Source: Nemophila menziesii (lineage: Eukaryota; Streptophyta; Magnoliopsida; Boraginales; Hydrophyllaceae). From it: a DNA stretch of 64,000 bases. The stretch is from contig JARWIR010000050.1 of the NCBI GenBank assembly GCA_029959085.1, forward strand, positions 4,030,001 to 4,094,000, written 5' to 3'. Made by a program: the position numbers and the translations under genes. Of this stretch, positions 58,635 to 64,000 are shown in pieces (position 1 is the first letter of the stretch; every line of letters begins with the position of its first letter). The notes beneath the pieces are model-generated. The model did not search any database, was not told the origin of the DNA, and worked only from the letters and a program-made list of their open reading frames with translations.

Positions 58635-60300
58635 AATCCCGAGATTCTTGTCACGCAAGCAAACAAAGAAAGAAAGAAGCAAAGGAAGCAAAAGAGAGAG
58701 AAGTGTTAGCTAGAGAAGCAAAAATGGCTCTTAAAGATAATTGTGAACCTAGGATGGTGGAAGATCGTCCTCCACCTAGACAACAAGTTCAACCTCCAGT
58801 TAATAATGATCTGTATCGTGCTCCTGAGCAAGCTCCGTATCGCGCTCCTGCTCTTGGGATTGGTCCTTCTGATATCAATGTTGCAAGATATAGACATGAT
58901 CCTGGTATGTCATCTCAATTCCAAAACTATGGGAATTTTCGTGGGGCACCTGGAGAAGATATGATTCACGCAGTACATAAGTTTATGCATATATGTTATT
59001 TTATACATAATGCAAGGTGTGACCAGAGAGCATGTATTATGAAAATTTCAGATTTTTCGTGATAGACGCAACTAGTGACAGGCATGATTCGCAAGAACCA
59101 TGATCAATTACTAATTGGGATGAGCTTCAAACTGCATTTTTCGATCCATATAACCCGAGTAACATGAGATTAAATGCCCAGATTGCTCTAACATCATTTG
59201 AGAAAGAACAAGAAGAAACCTTGGGTAAATCTTGGAGAAGATTCCAGTTGTGCTTGAGAAGAGTTCTTGATCATGGCCTTACAGAACAACAACATATGTC
59301 GTTATTTTATAAGGGCCTTGATGGACAATCTAGAAAAGACTTAGACCTGCTTTTTGGTGGTGGATTCTTTACAGGTACAACCAGCTCACTCTAAGGTTAT
59401 TTTGAATAGAACACTGAAGAATGAGATGTGTTGGAACATTGTGAGAGCACCTATCCGAGGTGGAATTTATAGAGAAAGTAGCGCTGGAATTAATGAAAAT
59501 TCTCTTCGGTAGAAAATAAATTGAAGAATACATTAGAAAAAAAGTTGAAGCAGCTTACCTTAGCTGTTAAATAAGGTTTTTCAGGTATAAGAGCAGAAGT
59601 TAATGTTACACAAGATATGTTTGGGTGTTCTAATTCCGGTGTACAAGCTTAACAACCAAATAGAAACCATCCGGGTTTCCAGTATTCGAATCCAAGGGGG
59701 CCGCTAATCCGACTTATTCATATCAGCTACGTCCCCAAGGTAACAACTATCAACCAAGACCATAGAATAACTACCAAGAGGAACAAAGTTATGAAAATCA
59801 AGCTCAGAGACAACCTCTTCAAGATACCTATAATGAAGCTATGAATCAGAAAGCTCAACCTGCTCATCCTCAAGAAGATGCGGTAGACATCCATCAGACG
59901 TTAAAACAATCGATCGTCCTTCAAACAAAAGCATGCCAAGATCAACAATCTTCTAGCACAGCAATTAAAATGTTAGAAAATCAGATGGCTTAAATGGAAA
60001 AACAGTTGAATCAACATCCACAAGGGCTATTCCCACGTGCCACTGAAAATCCGAGACAGAAAGAAGATTGTAACACTATCGCGCTAAGAAGTGGTAAGAA
60101 GCTTCCCCCACCTCCTTTTCCGGTTATGAAAGAAAAATAAACAACTGTAAAAGTAAAACCTGCAAAGGAAGTGGTGGAAAAAGAAGATGAACCTGAAGTA
60201 GTGGAAGTGGAGAAGATTCCTGAAATACCTAAGAAGAAAGATGTTGTAAAAACCTGTGCTCCTTCACCTTTTCCCTCAAGAGTTCAGAAGAAAGGAAATA
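58635..60300 (+). pseudogene. Element I gag
   Basis: Capsid-region pieces matching H: a 5' part to 59062 (ALGIGPSDINVARYRHDPGM, FQNYGNFRG) and 59164-59394 (ALTSFEKEQEETLGKSW, FYKGLDGQSRKDLDL). Then comes a stop-ridden zinc-knuckle and linker region. The zinc knuckle is largely lost near 59620. The exact start is unclear because of frameshifts. Confidence 0.8.
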
Positions 60301-61026
60301 TGACTGACTATCAGAGATTCTTAAATTTGTAAGAGGTCATAATATTAATGTACCATTCCTAGATGTTATTAGAGATGTTCTAAAGTATGTGAAATTCATG
60401 AAGAGATCCATCTCCAACAAAAGACCATACCTTGAGAATGAGATGATAGGGTTGCCAGCCAAAAGAGTGTAGTGCCATCTGTCAGAGTAAGTTGCCACCT
60501 AAGTAACTTGATCTTGGGAGATTTACAATTCCGATTTCTATTGGTAATGAGTGACAAGGAAAGGCTTTGTGTGATTTGGGTGCGAGTATTAATCTCATGC
60601 CCAAATCAATTTTTGAAAAGTTGAAGATGGGAATTGCAAGACAGACTTATATGGTCTTGCAAATGGCTGACAGGTCCCTCGCACATCCTGAGTGACGAAT
60701 AGAAGATGTCCTCGTCAAGGCAGGTACTTTAATTTTTCCCGTTAATTTTTTTATCCTTGAATATGACGCAATAGGAATGTCCCCATCATTTTGGGACGAT
60801 AATTCCTAGCCACGGGGCGTACTTTGATTGATGTAGAAAACAGAGAATTAACCATGAGAATACAAGACGAGGAGGTAAAGTTCAATGTGTTTAGGGCTAT
60901 GAAGTTTCCAGATTCCCAGGAGGACTCTTTCTAAATGGATGTAGTAGAACATACCACACAAGAGGTTTTGGTGACTTTAATCATGATGATGTTTTACTGG
61001 CTTCCCTAACACTTGACTTACCTGAG
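60301..61026 (+). pseudogene. Element I protease, degenerate
   Basis: Recognisable in shifting frames: the CDLGASINLMP motif near 60570-60605 and the equivalent of the ILGRPFLATG block near 60785-60825, followed by the [11 protein letters not shown] linker at about 60878-60915. Several stops and single-base losses. Confidence 0.75.
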
Positions 61027-64000
61027 ATGATGGAAGAGCTTGCCAAAACAGTGGCAGCAATCATTTCTAAGAATCCAAAGTATAGGCGTCCAGCCTATGA
61101 ACCTGTAAGAGAATCGGGGGAGATAATAACCAAAAAGAAACCATCCATTGAATCTCCTCCACAATTGGAAGAAAAGCCATTGCCGGCACACTTGAGGTAT
61201 GTGTATTTAGGTACTAACAAAACTCTACTTGTTATTGTTTCAGCTACTTTACAGGACCTCAAGAAGATAAACTGCTGCGTGTACTAAGAGCTAATAAGGA
61301 GGCGATTTGTTGGACTATTGCTGATATCAAAGGTATCAGTCCTTCCTATTGCCAACACAAAATTATTCTGGACGATGATAGTGCACGCTCAGTTGAAGGC
61401 CAAAGGAGATTGATGCCAGCTATGAAAGAAGTGGTGAAGAAAGAAGTTATTGAATTACTAGATGCGGGAATCATTTATCCTATAGCTAGTAGTGAATGGG
61501 TAAGTCCAGTTACATGCGTACCAAAGAAAGGTGGTATCACTACTGTCCTAAATGCTCGGAATGAAGCCATTCCCTCGAGAACCATTGTTGGTTGGAGAGT
61601 GTGTATGGATTATCATAATTTGAAAAAAGCCACCAGAAAATATCACTTTCCTTTTCCTTTCATAGAACAGATGTTAGACAAATTGGCTGGTAGAGAATAT
61701 TATTGCTTTTTGGATGGGTATTTAGGATACAACCAGATATATGTAGATCCAAAGACCAACACAAAACGACTTTTACATGTCCTTTTGGTACCTTTTCCTT
61801 CTGAAGGATGCCATTTGGATTATGTAACACACCTACTAATTTTCAGAGATGTATGATGGCGATTTTCTGGAATCGATAATTTCCTTGAGGTATTTATGGA
61901 TGACTTTTCTGTGTTTGGTGATAACTTTGATGAGTGTTTACAGAACTTGGAGAAGGTGTTAATTAGATGCAAGGAGACTGATTTGGTTTTAAATTGGGAG
62001 AAGTGTCATTTTATGGTTCGTAAAGGTCTAGTGTTGGGACACAAGGTTTCGAGTTCAGGTTTAGAAGTTGATCGTGCTAAGATTGAGGTAATCAAGACTC
62101 TTCCCCCTCCTAATTCTGTTAAATGGGTAAGAAGCTTTTTAGGTCATGCTGGTTTTTGCCGCCGTTTCATTAAGGACTTCTCCAAGATCGCTAAGACATT
62201 GTGTAACTGACTCGAAAAGGACGCCAAATTCCTTTTTGATGAAGCTTGCATGATGGCATTCAAAAATATTAAGGATAAGCTTATTACTGCACCTATTGTG
62301 TTACCTCCTGATTGGAAGATTCAGTTTGAAGTTATGTGTGATGCTAGTGATCTTGCTATGGGTTCTGTTTTAGGTCAGAGAAATGATAAGGTATTTCATT
62401 CTATCTACTATGTGAGTAAGACTTTCACTAGTGCTCAGATGAATTATACTGTGACAGAAAAGGAAATATTAGCTGTTTTATATGCATTTGAAAAGTTTCG
62501 TTCCTACCTTTTTGGGGAAAAAATTGTCGTGTTTACTGATCATTCTGCGATTAAATATCTTATTGAGAAGAAATATTCTAAGTCATGTTTAATCTCATGG
62601 GTATTATTATTACAAGAGTCTGACTTAGAGATTCGAGATCGAAAGGGTTGTGATAATCTAGTTGCAGATCATTTATCTCGTCTTGAAGGTCCTGAGTCAA
62701 ATAGTGGAACTGAGTTGATCAGAGAAGAGTTTCCTGATGAGAGTTTATTTTCGATTTATGCAAAGGGAACTCCATGGTGTGCCGACATAGCGAATCTTAT
62801 TGTGAGTGGTTCTTTTCCTGAAGGAGCTACCTCACAAGAGAGGAAGAGATTAATTCACCGTGCTAAACAATTCTTTTGGGAGGATCCTTTCCTTTACAAA
62901 ACATGTGGTGACCAAATGGTGAGAAGATGCTAACCTGAGAAAGATTTTGAGTCAGTAATGGAGGGTTGTCATGATTCAACCTATGGAGGATATTTAAAAG
63001 GTGACCGCACAGCTGCTAAGATATTACAATCCAGTTTTTATTGGCCTACTTTACATAAGGATTGTCATGAATATGTTAAGAAATGTCATAGATGCCAGTT
63101 TACTGGTAAAATATCTAAGAGAGATGAGATGTCACGTAATAATCTTCTTGAAGTTGAGATATTTGATGTATGGGGTATTGATTTCATGGGTCCCTTTGTA
63201 CCATCCAATGGAAATCAATACATCATGCTAGTTGTTGATTACGTGTCCAAATGGATAGAGGCTGTAGCTCTACCAACAAATGATTCGCGAGTAATGATTA
63301 TATTCTTGAAATCACACATCTTCACTGTACATGGTACGCCTAGAGTAATTAACAGTGATGGAGGTTCTCATTTCGTGAATAGATACTTGAATGTAGTTTA
63401 AAAGAAGTATGGGGTGGGACATCGTGTATATGCCGCTTATCATCCACAAGCCAATGGTCAAGCTGAGGTCTCTAATCGAGAGGTCAAATCTATATTGGAG
63501 AAGACTGTTGGACCCATACGCAAGGATTGGTCTCTGAAACTAGATGATGTGTTGTGAGCATATCGTATTGCGTTTAAAACACCTGTTGGTGCATCTCCGT
63601 ATAGTATGGTAAGGCTTGTCACTTACCTCTTGAACTTGAATTAGGTGCATATTGGGCTATAGGGCAGTTGAATTTAGATCCTACTTTAGCCGGTGAGAAT
63701 CGTATGATGAAGTTGAATGAACTTGATGAGTTTTGATTACATGCCTATGAGAATGCTAAACTTTACGAGCAGAAAACAAAGATATGGCATGATAATCGTA
63801 TTCGGGAAAAGAATTATAAAGTTGGACAAATGGTCCTGAATTACAACTCCAAGTCCAATAATTATCCGGGTAAGTTGAGATCGAAGTGTTCTGGTCCTTA
63901 CATTGTGACCAAAGTTACGCCTCATGGAGCTATAGATATTGAGCATCTAATCGAGCACCACACCTTTATGGTGAATGGTCATCGATTGAAAATCTATCAT
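61027..64000 (+). pseudogene. Element I pol: RT, RNase H, integrase (truncated by the window)
   Basis: Linker (61027-61287), RT (61410-62210: FLDGYLGYNQI, a frameshift at about 61765, MDDFSVFGD), RNase H (62250-62933: [23 protein letters not shown]), integrase (62958-63401 onward: [35 protein letters not shown]). Stops lie at about 62207, 62931, 63399, 63556 and 63735. The C-terminal domain continues to the window end near FMVNGHRLKIYH. Confidence 0.9.

Larger units (their letters stand above)
55398..64000 (+). mobile_element. Element I, degenerate Athila-type element (runs off the end)
   Basis: 5' LTR, PBS, gag, protease and pol in plus orientation, related to H but with many more stops and frameshifts. 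Its first bases read TAATGTCTCC, a one-base change from the usual TGATGTCTCC. The 3' region and 3' LTR lie outside the window. Confidence 0.87.

Overview
The window looks like plant nuclear heterochromatin (an angiosperm, probably a dicot). No ordinary host gene, rRNA, tRNA or CRISPR array is recognisable. Nearly all of it is made of nested, mostly dead Ty3/gypsy LTR retrotransposons of the Athila type. The supporting signs are LTRs of about 1.5 kb that begin TGATGTCTCC and end in CCACCA or ACACCA, a tRNA-Asp-like primer binding site (TGGCGCCGYTGCCGGGGA), a Gag with a CX2CX4HX4C knuckle, a DLGA protease, an FMDD reverse transcriptase, RNase H, and an HHCC plus DDE integrase. The integrase C-terminal half has Athila-like blocks such as YGKACHLP and LNELEEFR. 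I did these assignments by eye and ran no search.

Layout. 1-865 and 18502-18572 are two halves of one (+) LTR, split by a minus-strand composite at 866-18501. The composite has three LTRs. It is best read as element B, into whose pol a sister copy A jumped, followed by LTR-LTR recombination that removed the 5' half of B. 18573-21260 holds no clear gene, only a degenerate repeat and an RNase H-like fragment. From 21265 to the end, two older minus-strand elements, D and F, share one LTR (29706-31434, which itself carries a Mutator-like MITE). They form a scaffold interrupted by later insertions. Element C (+, 22876-29343) sits in D gag. Element E (+, 35013-42399), the inverted pair G (-)/H (+) (43389-55306) and element I (+, from 55398, running off the window) sit in F gag or its gag-pro junction. 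Solo LTR J (56198-57719) has a perfect GGGTT target duplication and lies inside the LTR of I.

How the parts work together. The elements follow one plan: LTR, PBS, gag-pro-pol in one long frame, then an unusually long 3' region before the 3' LTR. Where that region survives, it contains in order a conserved post-integrase motif, a polypurine tract, a tandem array of paired 12-bp palindromes, a small ORF, a second polypurine tract, conserved non-coding DNA, a third tract, and the terminal PPT. Elements C and E have lost pol but keep LTRs and this 3' region, so they look like non-autonomous partners of the coding elements.

The most interesting material is this 3' region. Its palindromes change symmetrically between lineages, its polypurine tracts recur at four fixed places, and its small ORF encodes a basic, coiled-coil, acidic-tailed protein instead of an env-like one. 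No coding element is intact, because all carry in-frame stops or frameshifts.
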